A stretch of 64,000 nt of DNA from Lingula anatina (Eukaryota; Brachiopoda; Lingulata; Lingulida; Lingulidae), in NCBI RefSeq assembly GCF_001039355.2, contig NW_019775991.1, positions 23,480-87,479 of the forward strand, given 5' to 3'. Positions 1 to 12,750 of the stretch are shown here, piece after piece. Each line of letters starts with the position of its first letter. Positions within the stretch are counted from its first letter, which is position 1. The notes beneath the pieces were generated by a model. It was not told where the DNA came from, searched no databases, and saw only the letters and a program-made list of their open reading frames with translations. Position numbers and translations under genes: made by a program.

Positions 1-221
1 CAATTTGATTAAAGTATTTAACAGATAGATTGAATGTGGTGATTTGCATGTCGGAGAAATAATTATGCAATCTTGCATTGGCTGGAGTTTATGTATAAAT
101 ATATAGCACTCAGTGCAGTGGAAGAAGTGTTCACCGAATTTCACTTGGGGTAGACATAATTTTGACGCTTTAAACGACAAACAACTTTAGGAATCAAAAG
201 TAACTTATATTTTTATTCCAA

Positions 222-945
222 TATTGTCAGGATTTAAATACAGCAAATAAAAAAGTTATATGTCAGAGGTCACATCTCCATATTAGCCTAGATAATTACT
301 TTCACAGGAAATGATCTCCATGCCTCTGGATATTAGCTTATTATGTCAGGATTATAGCACTAATTGTAGCAAGTCAAAATAGTGTTTGAGGTCACCTCTC
401 CATAATTTGCCTGGCTAGAGGATTGTCTCTAAACAGAAAACCACCTCTCCTTGACAAAAAAGGCAATAGGATCTCTCATCACCTAACTTTGTTATTTTCA
501 GTAATGTCAGGATTTTAGCATTGATTGTACCAAGTCAAAATAGTGTTTGAGGTCACCTCTCCATAATTTGCCTGGCTAGAGGATTGTCTCTAAACAGAAA
601 ACCACCTCTCCTCGTCAAAAAAGGCAATAGGATCTCTCGTCACTAACTTTGTTATTTTAAGTTATGTCAGGATTTTAGCATTGATTGTACCAAGTCAAAA
701 TAGTGTTTGAGGTCACCTCTCCATAATTTGCCTGGCTAGAGGATTGTCTCTAAACAGAAAACCACCTCTCCTCAACAAAAAAGGCAATAGGATCTCTCAT
801 CACTAACTTTGTTATTTTAAGTTATGTCAGTATTTGCACTAATTGTATCAAGTCAAAAAAAAAAATAATTACAATAAATGTCAGAAGTCGCCTCTCCATA
901 GTTTGCCTGACCAGGGGATCGTTTCTAATGAGAAAACCACTTTAA
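222..945. repeat. ~161-bp tandem repeat array
   Basis: About three well-preserved units begin at about 343, 503 and 664 with the landmark ATGTCAGGAT. Each carries GAGGTCACCTCTCCATAATT, then CTAGAGGATTGTCTCTAAAC, then AAAAAAGGCAATAGGATCTC. A degenerate unit precedes them (from about 222) and a decaying one follows (from about 824). The period is about 161 bp by counting. No open frame runs through it, so a satellite-like repeat is the simplest reading. Confidence 0.85.
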
Positions 946-1634
946 ATTGTTATGATGTGTTTTAGACTCCAGAGAGCAAGTTTTACCTTTTACATAATCC
1001 CTAATAGTAAGGCCCTGGGCATGATGGAAATATTTAACCGAAGTTAGATAGGTAGTAATCAGCTTTGCAATTTGAATTTGTTTATATTGGAACTGGTTAT
1101 ATTACTGACAGACTGTTACTGTTTGCATATCCTTAATTCATCTTGCTTACACTGCTGTAGTTAATCTTAATATCAAAGGAAAATTATCAACCATACATAA
1201 CTTTTTTACTTATTCTCTTGCTCATAGCGAGCCAGTCCAGGCCTTCCCAACTACCAGACTCGGCACCTACGGGTCTAGAATAAACCGGTATATCTGACCA
1301 CACTACCCGTTTTCAAGGTGTGTGTCAGATCGCATAAAAGAGTATCATACCCTATCACAAATTCTGTAAGCCTACCTGTCATCTGGGTATCGCGCCCCGT
1401 TTTCGTCAAGTAGGAGTCGNGGTTATACATGTAGGTTAACAATTTTTATTCTAGCTGCAGACTGGGAATTCATGTATAACAGGAGCACGGGAACGCAGCC
1501 TTCTTTTAGATGTTCATCTCTTTTCTTGTGACGACAGGCACTCCTTTTTCTTCTTGTGACGCCCCATTCCTTTATAAAAGAAAAGACATTGAATAATAGA
1601 GACATAACAAAAACACATGACAATATTTTCTGAG
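946..1634. other. unassigned sequence with assembly seam
   Basis: No gene is recognised. A single N at 1420 looks like a contig seam. The stretch 1220-1420 is GC-richer than its surroundings and on the minus strand contains a donor-like CAG/gtaggc near 1375, but no protein family could be recognised and no partner exon was found. Confidence 0.4.
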
Positions 1635-2516
1635 AGCCTTAATTCTTTTCTATAATTAGCAACTGCAATAGAGAGTGCTGTTTTAAATGGTGTCATTTTC
1701 GGTTGTATAAGGCTGTATTCCAAGAGTTTTTAGATCAATCTATCCCCGGGGTGGGGGGGGGGGTCTCCCTAGATTACTGTCAGATAATCCGGCTTAAATG
1801 TCCGTCCAGCCTACTACAAGCTGTAAGGGGGTAATTAACTTTCGTGTCCCCTCGGCTGACAGCTATTTCGCGTGAACCCCCAGGGAGTTAGGTCGATCTA
1901 AATTATATCAATCTAATCTCTGGAAATGGGGTCTAAGACGAATCCATCCCCTTTCACATTAAAGCACCCCCTTGTAATCCAACAAATGGGAATATTCTAA
2001 CACTTTTAAAAATGACAACCCCTTGTTGTTACCCCGTATCGTGGACGTGCATGCACATGTCATATATTTCCAAAGTTCACAGTGAGTAACAGGTCAAACG
2101 TTAGAACAGACAAAAGCCAAGCCCTATGAAACTCAGTATAACTCGATCCTTTCTCGAGAGACGACTTAATTACCTTGCAACATGCAGTGCTTCGAGAAAG
2201 ATTCCCGCTTTAATCACAGAAGCATGCTTTGGCTCTAATTTGTGTTAACACACACTGTGAGAACATTACTGAAATCACTATATCACCTACCTTGTAAAAC
2301 GATGACCGGCTGCCCCGTGTCTAGTGATCTATATTATTGTGTCTTGCTGTTTTTAGTCTTGAGTAAAACACGAAGTAAAAGGTTGCCGTGCGCGCTTTTC
2401 TGTCATTAATACTGCGCTATAGGTCAATGGTAGAGAATCGGCGCGAAAGATATCCCATTACAGACTATCTGCGCATGCGCAAGGCCAGGCGGTTGAAAAT
2501 GCGCGGACTGAAAGAC
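1635..2516. repeat. duplicated segment, copy 1 (probable assembly artefact)
   Basis: This 882-bp stretch recurs at 2518-3395 directly after a single N at 2517. The copies differ by a 4-bp indel (GTGCATGCACATG against GTGCACATG) and a few substitutions, for example TTTCGCGTGAAC against TTTCGCTTGAAC. The join at an N and the near-identity point to two haplotype contigs placed in series. Confidence 0.85.
1720..1923 (-). mobile_element. MITE-like element, family 1, copy 1
   Basis: An interspersed ~204-bp element homologous, in inverted orientation, to 32133-32336. Its ends form imperfect terminal inverted repeats built around TTTTTAGATCAATCTA at one end and CCAGAGATTAGAT at the other. The core includes GGGGGTAATTAACT and the complement of CTCCCTGGGGGTTCACG. 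No coding capacity and no clear target-site duplication. Confidence 0.65.
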
Positions 2517-2602
2517 NAGCCTTAATTCTTTTCTATAATTAGCAACTGCAATAGAGAGTGCTGTTTTAAATGGTGTCATTTTCGGTTGTATAAGGCTGTA
2601 TT

Positions 2603-2806
2603 CCAAGAGTTTTTAGATCAATCTATCCCCGGGGTGGGGGGGGGGGTCTCCCTAGATTACTGTCAGATAATCCGGCTTAAATGTCCGTCCAGCCTACTAC
2701 AAGCTGTAAGGGGGTAATTAACTTTCGTGTCCCCTCGGCTGACAGCTATTTCGCTTGAACCCCCAGGGAGTTAGGTCGATCTAAATTATATCAATCTAAT
2801 CTCTGG
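2603..2806 (-). mobile_element. MITE-like element, family 1, copy inside duplicated segment
   Basis: The same element as at 1720-1923, present again because the whole surrounding segment is duplicated. It is not an independent insertion. Confidence 0.65.
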
Positions 2807-3318
2807 AAATGGGGTCTAAGACGAATCCATCCCCTTTCACATTAAAGCACCCCCTTGTAATCCAACAAATGGGAATATTCTAACACTTTTAAAAATGACA
2901 ACCCCTTGTTGTTACCCCGTATCGTGGACGTGCACATGTCATATATTTCCAAAGTTCACAGTGAGTAACAGGTCAAACGTTAGAACAGACAAAAGCCAAG
3001 CCCTATGAAACTCAGTATAACTCGATCCTTTCTCGAGAGACGACTTAATTACCTTGCAACATGCAGTGCTTCGAGAAAGATTCCCGCTTTAATCACAGAA
3101 GCATGCTTTGGCTCTAATTTGTGTTAACACACACTGTGCGAACATTACTGAAATCACTATATCACCTACCTTGTAAAACGATGACCGGCTGCCCCGTGTC
3201 TAGTGATCTATATTATTGTGTCTTGCTGTTTTTAGTCTTGAGTAAAACACGAAGTAAAAGGTTGCCGTGCGCGCTTTTCTGTCATTAATACTGCGCTATA
3301 GGTCAATGCTAGAGAATC

Positions 3319-3395
3319 GGCGCGAAAGATATCCCATTACAGACTATCTGCGCATGCGCAAGGCCAGGCGGTTGAAAATGCGCGGACTGAAAGAC
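3319..3395 (+). promoter_or_regulatory. E2F- and NRF1-type promoter sites
   Basis: GGCGCGAAA at 3319-3327 is the reverse complement of the E2F consensus TTTCGCGCC. TGCGCATGCGCA at 3349-3360 is a perfect palindromic NRF1 site. Both lie in a short GC-rich patch about 160 bp upstream of a strong splice donor at 3525, as expected for a TATA-less housekeeping promoter. Duplicate sites occur at 2440-2448 and 2470-2481 in the duplicated segment. Confidence 0.5.
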
Positions 3396-3515
3396 AGTGC
3401 AGGCCGGTCACAGAAGATAATTTCCAAGCCACCGTATTGATTATGGTCGACTTCTTTGCAAGATGGCAATTGTTGCGGCGATAATTTAACTGACGAGGAT
3501 GAAGAGAATGAGTAA

Positions 3516-5200
3516 ATGCATCAGGTAGGTCTAATATAACATGTGAATCAATCATATTTAAGGGAACATACAACCGTGTCACGGAAGCCCAAGATGGGTT
3601 TTATGCACGGAGAACAGACCGCGCCGAAAAAAGGTTATCACGATCGTGAAACAGTTGTTAATCAAACACTCTGACCTATGTATTAGAACACTGCAAAAAG
3701 TTTACGTCAAAGTAAGGCCCCGCGTACAAGTAAAGATTCTGTACATGTATATAACTGGCCTGTATTAATCCCATATAGTCGACCTACATTCCTTGACCTA
3801 AATTCCAGGCAGTGTTATATAATCAATGCACTGGTTCACTCGCAGGGTTCATACCCCGGTACAGCACTTTGAGTGTTTGAATCTAGTATTGCCCCTTGTA
3901 CATGTATTCAGTCTGTTTATGACATAAAAAGTACTTGAAATTGTTATTAAGCTTAGAAAGGGCTTGTATTCATCATTTTTCCCTAAAATATTCTGGGATT
4001 TGATCAGTTAGAATTTGTCGAATGATTATTTCAAACCTTGTTTTTAACCTGAATGTAGACATGCTGGGGGAATGCCCTTTTTAATCTGTCAATTTTTTTC
4101 TCATGTTTCATTATCATTTAAGTACAAAGTTTGTGTAAATTGATGCTCCTCTTTTCTATGTAAACTTTAAAAATGACAGTAAGACGCATTGAGTTATTGA
4201 AAAGTTATTGATTAAGAGCCCCAGAAGTCATTTAAATTGCTTTTATGTTGCTGTATGGACCCTGAGCAGTAATCATGAATATCTTCATCATTGTATGACA
4301 ATGTAGTTATTTCAGCATTCATATTTTCATAAATGAAAACTTTTTGTATGATATTACACTAAAAGAATTCACTATCTTAAAATCACTATTTCTTTTCCAG
4401 ATGCTATTAAAAGACAGGCTGTCTGAACAGCATATAAAAGCAAACAAAGTGGATGAGCTAAGGCAAAAAAAATTGGAAGAGAAGAATGGGGTATGTAATA
4501 CAGGAGCCTATCTCAGTTCTGTGCAAGGCTCAATCAAGTTGCCTAGCAGTAATCATGAATGCATATTTTCATCATTACTTGTAGTTATGTCATTATTCAT
4601 ATTTCCCTAATTGAAAACTTTTTGCATGATATTACACTCAAATAGTTCACTCTTTTTATTTCTTTACTAGGTGCCATTAAAAGATACTACAGATCTGAAA
4701 AGTAGGAGGATGTTCTAAAACAAGCAAAAGGACTGGATGAGCTGAAACAAAAAATATGAAAAAAAAAGTAAGGAGGTAAAATCTCTTTTTTAAGCCGTTT
4801 GATGGCTTTAAGTCCATAATTTGAAAATACTTCTAACATCATTATTAGACATAAAAGTTGCCCTTGTTTTTATCATATTTGATTAGCATTAAAATGAACT
4901 GTTACCCAAAACAACATTTATCATTACATGCATCCTATTTTTCAGGAGGCAAAAGGCAAAGATTTGTGCAGGCAAAGTGTTCACTTGACAGACGATTCCA
5001 GGAATACTACTCCCACGAGAGTGGGAGGTTACGCATATATAGTAGGACTAATGGATCTGGCTGAAAGTACATTTAGAGAACATTTCCTGGGCCTTTCTTG
5101 GATTATCAAAACAAGAAAATTAAATTTCCTTGGATTATCAAAAACTTTCAAAAGACAAGCACAACCTGCACAAAAATGTTATAATGGAATAAATTATTAA
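3516..5200 (+). CDS. small predicted three-exon protein, unrecognised
   Basis: Predicted join of 3516-3524, 4401-4490 and 4946-5200, giving 117 aa in phase-0 joins. Exon 1 ends CATCAG before gtaggt. Exon 2 follows TTTTCCAG and ends before gtatgt. Exon 3 follows TTTTTCAG. ATG CAT CAG runs in frame into exon 2, whose product is a charged Lys/Glu-rich helix (from MLLKDRLSEQ to KKLEEKNG). The exon 3 product has no recognised domain, and its end contains a repeated GGATTATCAAAA, so the true 3' boundary is uncertain. AATAAA occurs near 5188 and again near 5253. Two short upstream ORFs precede the ATG in exon 1. It could be a non-coding transcript. The support is the promoter, the splice sites and phase agreement, not homology. 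Confidence 0.35.
4261..4786 (+). repeat. tandem duplication covering an exon and its upstream intron
   Basis: The segment starting GCAGTAATCATGAAT near 4267 repeats from about 4547, a period of about 280 bp. Matching landmarks include GAAAACTTTTT, ATGATATTACACT and the exon body ATTAAAAGA...GATGAGCT. The second copy is more diverged in its exon part. Confidence 0.75.
4671..4767 (+). pseudogene. decayed or poison duplicate of exon 2
   Basis: Derived from exon 2 (4401-4490) by the local duplication. In the parental frame it begins like VPLKDTTDLK and then hits a stop codon (TTC TAA). The flanking acceptor TTTACTAG and donor GTAAGG remain intact. It could be a dead exon or a cassette whose inclusion truncates the message. 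Confidence 0.5.
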
Positions 5201-5299
5201 AATTTATACCATGTGTTGTTCTGTTTATCAATATATTATTAAATTGCCGCAATAAATATTACATTAAAATACGTAACAAAAGACGAAAAAATACAGTCT

Positions 5300-5710
5300 T
5301 TTCTTAAATAAAAAGGTTTGGAAAGGTTATCTTTTGTATCTGGAAAGTTGCACAAAAGGCATCTGAAAGTTGGACTTTTTGTCAGGAAAAGGTAGAGAAA
5401 AGTGGATCATTCATATGCCTTTTAGCATACAAAAAGCTGATGAATGATGAACTTGAGAATACCTTTTCTTCAAGCAAAAGATCGTCTTTTTACATCAAAA
5501 GGTTTATGAAAGTTAATCTTTTGTGTAGAGAAAAGGTAAAGAAAAGTGGGCCATTTGTATACCTTTTCGCTTATACAAAAGTCATTCAAAAGATCGTCTT
5601 TTACACCTTTCCTAAAAAAACGAAAGGTCTAGGAAAGGTGTGAGAAGGTGAATAAAAGGAGGCCTTTTGATCATCTTTCAGGATATATAAAAGCTGATTT
5701 TTCATGCAGT
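5300..5710. repeat. AAAAGGT-rich imperfect repeats with a hairpin
   Basis: AAAAGG, CCTTTT and TCTTTTGT words recur throughout. Two diverged units share GAAAAGGTARAGAAAAGTGG (at about 5386 and 5530). A perfect 12-bp inverted repeat, ACACCTTTCCTA at 5603-5614 and its complement at 5630-5641, encloses 15 nt. No known repeat family is recognised. Confidence 0.55.
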
Positions 5711-6360
5711 GAGTAGTAATTATCATTTCAGATGAATAAATATATAAAACCCTTATTCACACTGTATACCTTTCAGCACTCATTACTACAAAAAAACTAA
5801 TCTATCACTGTAGGTAGCTAATAGTAGATTGCATTACATCTTAATGATGCCATCACACCATGTACAGCTGTTTATTTGCAGGCAGCACCATATTGCATGT
5901 TAAATTTAACTTCTGTCCAGTTGTAATCCAAGTACTCCCACCCTCCCTATACAAACACAGCTGTCAGGCCTTGGATAACAGATCACTAATTAGGTGGTAT
6001 TTATTTTAACTCCATGTAGTTATTTTTCTATAGAAACTGGACTGAATGTCCAAACTAGAGAGGGACCAATCAGTAAAACTTTCATCAAGATGTGTTTGTC
6101 AAAATAACACCCAAAATATTCAAGGGAATCCAAAGATGTGACTGTTTAGCAAAAACAACCCTCACAACCATTTATTGTTTTTTTATTTTATTTTTTTTTT
6201 TTTTGATAATTTTTTTGATAATTTACGATGTAGTACATTTGTCTTAGAGGTAATTATTATTTTATGTTATACCCCCCCCCAAAAAAAAAAATACTAAAAA
6301 AGTAAAACTTTGTGACACTTGATGTATTTAGTCACTCCACTCTTAAAAAATTAAAGCACA

Positions 6361-6406
<46 letters not shown>

Positions 6407-6416
6407 CTCTCTCTCT
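6361..6416. repeat. (CA)n then (CT)n microsatellite
   Basis: An uninterrupted CA run of about 22 units is followed directly by a short CT run. Confidence 0.95.
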
Positions 6417-8507
6417 ATTTTTAGCAGCTGCTACCCCATGGAGGGAGATCGAGAGAGAGCTTGGGCCTATTATTAAACTCTCCTGTGCTTTATCCCAGAA
6501 TTCCTTTCATCACTTCAATCTGATTAAACACCTCCGTCAACTGCCAGTGTTTTATTGCGCGGGACAGATGGGTATAATAAGAGAGTATATACGCTTTATG
6601 CTGGCTAATCTTCACACCTGATGTGAAATACTGGGAATACTACTACCTCAAAGATGGTCAAGATTTTTCAGTACACAACGCAAGTGAGCTTGTAAGTAAC
6701 TATATCAAATCAGCTTTTTTTTCTTCTTTTTTTTCAGAAGCTCTGTCAAATATATTATTCATTTACTTGATATCTGTAGTTGTATTTTCTGTTTCTTTGG
6801 TTGTTTGTTTGTTTTTATGCATTGGAGCTTTAGTGACAAATTATGTAAATCATGTATGTCAGTACTGAGTATAAATTGTTCCCTGATCATGTATGCTAAA
6901 GTGTGATACCAGATTAGCTTCAATCTGATAACTATACAGTATGTATACAGTATGTACATCCTGACATGTTCACTTGTCTATTCCTGTACTTAAGTTATGT
7001 GTGGTTTATGTTGTTGTGTAGATAATATATTAGTTGGTATTAAATATATATTAAATTGCATTCTTGTGCTCTATTTCAATGCATTTGTAACTTTTCAGGC
7101 ATCTGTCATTTAATTAAATTTGCAAGATTTTTTTTTTTACATCGACTTAAGGCCTTTCATATCCCAATATGTTAGCTTGCATTCTTTTAAGGCATATATT
7201 ATTCCATTTAGTTAACTACAAATTTCTTTTTATTATTATTATTATTTTTATTTTTTTTTTTTTGCACAATGGATGTAGAAAACACATCCCCAACCACACT
7301 GTTCCCATCAAAACAATTGGCTGGCATTGTTTTTCCAGGCTGAGACAAGTGTTAAGCTTTAGCTCAGGCAGGGGCAGCGCAGGTGGCGAGGTGGAGGGTC
7401 ATGTGAAATCAGCCTCCTCCAGTCTCCTCAATACTTGGCAAACCTCACTAACATATCACAGTTTAATCAGCTCCCTAATGATTTCAGAGTATAATAGATG
7501 TTATACACAGTTAACTGTTATGGATTCTAACACTGACAGATGAGATACAATTTGTCCTGGGACAAAACAGATGAATCAATTTTCTGCTAAAATGTAGCAC
7601 GTTTTTATTCTAATTTCCAGTCTCAATCCAAGCTTAGACTGATAATGTGTGAAAAAAAAAAACAATTACATTATGATACAATTTGTAACAAAGTTACCAA
7701 TCAATCTGTTGATTATATAATTACACAATGATACAATCTGATACAATGTTACCACTCAGTCTGGTTCTGAAACAATGTAACAATCAGTCACTGCAGCAAT
7801 ACCACATCCCCTATATCTCAATCAATGTCACTACTGCAGCAGTAACAGATACAAAGTACCAACCTCATGTGATCTTGAACCAATGAAACAAGCCATCTCA
7901 TATATCCTTAGATATCCAAACAATACTAATTGCTTCCAATTGCATGATTTTCTTCACAGATCAATGACAATATTGCCCAAAATAATTGGTTTACTGTGTA
8001 TACAGGAAGGACAAGGGTGGTTATGCAAGCTTGTTTCAAGCCCAGGGGCCATTTAGTTAACTACACCATTTCTGTTACTCCATGTGCAACTACAAATTGC
8101 TGCAGTTTCTCAATAACAAGCCCTGTCTACGTAATTGAGTTTCTGCAGCCTATTGCAAATGTACATGACTGATGTATTTATCTCGTGGTATTTATCTCGT
8201 GAAGCAAATTTGCTCCATAATTCAAAGACAACATATATGTTTTGTGGCCAGTTGCTGACCTCCACTGTTTGGCAAACATCACTTGCTTCAGCATACAGTG
8301 TGTTTACAAACAGCAAGGGTTGACTGTACTATTATATAAGAATAATTGGATCATTACTTTTCTGAGATTTTTTTTTTTTTGCAGTTGTCAATCACAATCA
8401 TGTGGTCTTGACCCTTTTTGAAATTTTAATAGGTTTTTAATATGCAATAAACATTTTTGATGACAGAAGGTCTGAAACGGTTTCTATACTAGACACCAAT
8501 CTTTAAC

Positions 8508-8539
<32 letters not shown>
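8508..8539. repeat. (ATT)n microsatellite
   Basis: About ten perfect ATT units. Confidence 0.95.
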
Positions 8540-8541
<2 letters not shown>

Positions 8542-11500
8542 CTTAGTGTGTGAATTATTTTCATACATTGAAGTCAGGATCAAAGCAAAAAGCCCTTTAC
8601 AAATATGACTTTGATTTGTTGACAGTATCGACATTTCCTTACTGAAATCCACCTCCCTTGCGGCTATCTGTGCCTATATTGTGGAGGTGAGATATGTGAT
8701 CCTGTCTTGGCATCCCTGTGACTTCAACCACCTGTGCCTTTGTTAATGACAAAAGACATAAATCACCTGAGGTAATGTTAATATCCCTGTCTGTGGAAAA
8801 GGACAGTTCATATTAATATGCTCGTGGTGAGTACGGACTGGATAAAAGGGTGCAGAATTTCACTCAAATTGGGTGAGAAAATTGATTTCAATCACTGAAA
8901 AAATCAAATAATATGAATAAAATGATAACCAAAGCAGTTCCATCAAACTGTTTCAAAACAAATAAACAATTTTCTGTCATGTAGCAATCTCCATAGCAAT
9001 ATAATATACTGTATCAGTGATGTATGATTTCATACAGACATCTTGAAAGTCAAATTTCATATCTAACTGGGGAAGTATCAAGCACGTAAATCTCAGGGTA
9101 ATATGAGAACTTTTCCACCTGAGTTAACTTATAATCAAACACTGCCTGTCAATACTTCCCCAGTCTCTACAAAGATATCTTTCAAATATTGGCTTTCATC
9201 TTTCACAAGGACACAGATATCAGCTATGATTTTACAGTGTTTGTCAATGATTTTTTATACCCAACCAAGTTTGTTCTGTGCTGAATCAAAATTATCGCTA
9301 CGAAATAACAGAAATTATTTCACCAATGTTGTTGCTAAGATCTAATAAACGGATATTAGATCTTAGGTTGTTGTTAATCAGAATAATATTATGGCCACTG
9401 AATCTAGAGACAACCGTAAATTAATTCCAAATAAATAAATAAATAAATAAAATAATTAAAACTTTTATTCATGTTTTCTTTTTCTGTGACCATTAAAACC
9501 TTGGACTAAGAACCCTAGGGCAGTTGGTAAACACCTGTCAATGTTCTACCATCCCTGTCAATACTCCGCCCCCTAATTGTCCTGTGTTTGTCCAAGCCCT
9601 GAGTATCAATATTTCACCTGGCCACTATACTGACCACAGGTCTGTGTTCTCTGGTGTGTCAATATTGCTAGAAGTAATGGTGTGAACTGAGGCAGATGAT
9701 GGGGTGGAACGGATGAGATAACACAAGAGTCAACACTGCACCAGTCCTGCAATTGCCATGTTTGGACATCAGAGATTAGATCTGGGAGAGGGATTGCTCA
9801 GAGATGAAGTGGGCCTCTCAAAAAAGTCTAAAAATGCAAGTGGAGGTGTGGATCTCTAGATGGGGAAAGGGGAAGGGGGGCATATATACAATGCCCAAAT
9901 ATCTGGATTTTCAGATAAATTGGGAAGATTTTCACCTCTGACTGTTACTTTGAGTTTCAGAGAACACTTAAAACACACTTCTACAATCAGCATGTATTAA
10001 TTTGCCATTTCTGTTTTTTTATTGTAGAGATTAATTTCCAGTTTTCTCAGAAATTCAGGGTACTGATTACAGAATACTGATAGGCAGCTTGGACTAGTTT
10101 TATGAAAACTAAAATTGTCATCATAATGTCCTTTGCTTAGTATATACCTTATTACGAAGTTTTCAGGATTATTCACAGATCTTTATTCTGCATACTTTCA
10201 ATCAGCCTCTTTCTTTCTTGTTCAAATTAATTTCTCTGCAGTGTGAATCTGAATGAATATCACATAAAAAGAACTGAAATGAAAAGATGAATAATTCTTT
10301 TTAAGCAAAAAAAAAGGCCTAGTTTCCCCCGATGTCACACACGTAGTAGAACTCTTCATTTCAAGCCCAATATATCACTCACGATTAATTACATTTATAT
10401 AATGTAGGCATTTGAATATTCCACGGTGAAGGAAACCGTGATTTCTTGTCCATACTTCAATCCTCAATCCAGGAAATCCAAGGTAATGATATAAAAATAT
10501 TGACTATATTCAGCTAACATTTCCTTTCCCAGAGAGCTTGGCTTTCACCGTGAAAGGTAGATTCAGCGATACTGTTGGTGCAATTGATCTGTCTACTGTG
10601 AAGACACAGTCACACTTCACAGAATATAGACTGCATCAATATCATCAAAACATGGAACAAAATACACTCTGAGCTTAGTTAGGACCATCAATACTGATAT
10701 TTGTTCCATGTTTTTACTTTCTCTCTCTTTTTCACTGCGTTATTTTTTTCATTTTTTTTTTCAGAAGTCTTTTTAGATTAGTTATGGTAACCATTGCAAC
10801 AATCCATCTCCCTTAACAAATATCAGCTTGCAGCAAACAGAAACCCATGTAAAAAAAACACTAGAGGCTCTATGGTTGTAGAGTGTATGTCACAATGCAA
10901 TCATGATTTTATGCAAGTTCTATCAAAATTGCTGTTCTAGAGGCTATCTACCTAAAATAATACAACATACAACCAAAACCTAACTTTCCACAAGAGGCTC
11001 TGTAGCAATCATGTTTCTAATAATTCACACCACTGCGCCTTTAAAGAAAAGAAAAAGAAAAGGAATAATTTTCCCCCTGATCCCTTTCAAGAGGCTCCAT
11101 ATTTCTCAATCATATGTGTTATGGCTTAGGCTGCTACAGTATACAAAGGACAATAAACAGGTAAAGCCTTAAACCAACACTGGCTATTATGGGCGTTGTT
11201 TGTTCAGGAACCCCGTTTGCTTGCACTGTGTACAAAAGGGGGTGCTTCAACCTGATTTCCTCATTAAAAGTAAGCAGGGAGAGTGTTTGAATGTTTCTGA
11301 GACATATTTAAAATTTGATGACACAGAGTGGCTTACGCTGCTATAGTGGATACTTGAAAGCTGGAGTGAGCCACTACGACATGGGGAGAAACCTGCTTCT
11401 ATTGACCATGTGACGTAAAAGAAGGTAATCAAGATCTACTGTTCCCTTGCCTCATTAAGGGCAAGCGGAGGACGTGTCCGTGTTCAGACGTGCTCTAAAA

Positions 11501-12750
11501 CCTCATTCCCAGGTTGATGACCCACTGTTTAATTAACTTGCTAGTGGCATATGACACCAGAGATTGCATGAGGCTTTACAACTCTACATCTTATAGCTAT
11601 AACAAACGTCACCCACTGTCCTCGTGACAAGAACAAGACAAGAGAAAACAGCGCTTTCCTGTTGATTTGGGTCTTATGGAACCTTATTTTGGTTGCTCTT
11701 CCTCATCAGGCTGCTATGTAACAGTAAGTATTATATCAATTATGTTAATACCTGCATTTCACCTGCACAGATTAGTGTGAAACTTAAGACTCATTTAAAA
11801 AAATCTTTAAAAATTGAAAAGAAAAACAAGATTAACAAAGGTGCTGCTTAAGATACAGCCTATCTATTTAAGATATGTTATGTGATGACACTTGAAATCT
11901 GATGAAGAAACATATGGTATCATATTACCTGCCTCTAAATTGTCAAAATGTTTAAATATTTAAAGCTAGGGAACACTCATGTTTATTGAAGAAAAAGCAA
12001 ACCCTAACAAGCAAAATTCCCAGATACTGGGAATGAAGCTCCTCACTTTTAAAAATAGCTTACATCCTCCTCTTAAGGCCAACCACAATTTACATTTTGT
12101 CAATTAATTAATTTTACACTTTGGCTTCTGTCTCTCTATTTCTCTTCCCTGACCCTACTACATACACAAAAACACATACTCTCAAAACACAAAAATTTCC
12201 AGATAATGGCACAGTTTCTCTGTAAATGGCTCCCTGGAATGTGACTGTTCATCAAAGTCTGCAACAGATTCCTCAGAATGTCAATGCACAGTTAAAATAT
12301 CAGGTTGGCAGGAGACTTGGGCTGATCGATGAACTTAATCATCCATAAAGCTGGGATTTTCTGCCCAAATTGCCTCTTTCTAGAATGTTCTTACAAGGCA
12401 TAAATATTCTATAGTGGCTGTGTGGTTGGACTGAGATTTGAGTCAACCTGACAGAGACTGCTGTATCACGTTTATTGTATTTTACAGCATGTGTATAGAT
12501 TTCCTTCTATAATTTTCAATTTTTCTCCAATTCAATCTCTCATAACATTTGTCACATTGCCTCCTTTACTATATATGTTCAAAATTTCATAATATGACTT
12601 GACGTCTTAACAATTATACTATTTCTTGGCTATGTTACAGAATATCTAGTCATATGTAAGTTGGATAAGTGAGATTAAAACTACTGAGATAAAAAATATG
12701 AACAAAATTATAAAACTTAATCAAACACAATTTTCATTATTTTTATTCTT

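Larger units (their letters stand above)
2518..3395. repeat. duplicated segment, copy 2
   Basis: This 878-bp near-identical partner of 1635-2516 continues without interruption into unique sequence after 3395. It is therefore the copy physically linked to the promoter and small gene that follow. Confidence 0.85.

Noticed and set aside
343-824. Regular repeats resembling a CRISPR array
   Set aside because: Units are contiguous 161-bp copies without unique spacers, in an animal genome.
1514-1723. Minus-strand frame with SLIQPKMTPFKTALS-type product, repeated at 2424-2606
   Set aside because: No ATG at its start, part of the frame overlaps a MITE edge, it is repeated only through the assembly duplication, and it matches no known family.
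3838-3880. tRNA-like T-arm (CAGGGTTCATACCCCGG)
   Set aside because: The B-box word deviates, and no A box or acceptor stem could be paired upstream.
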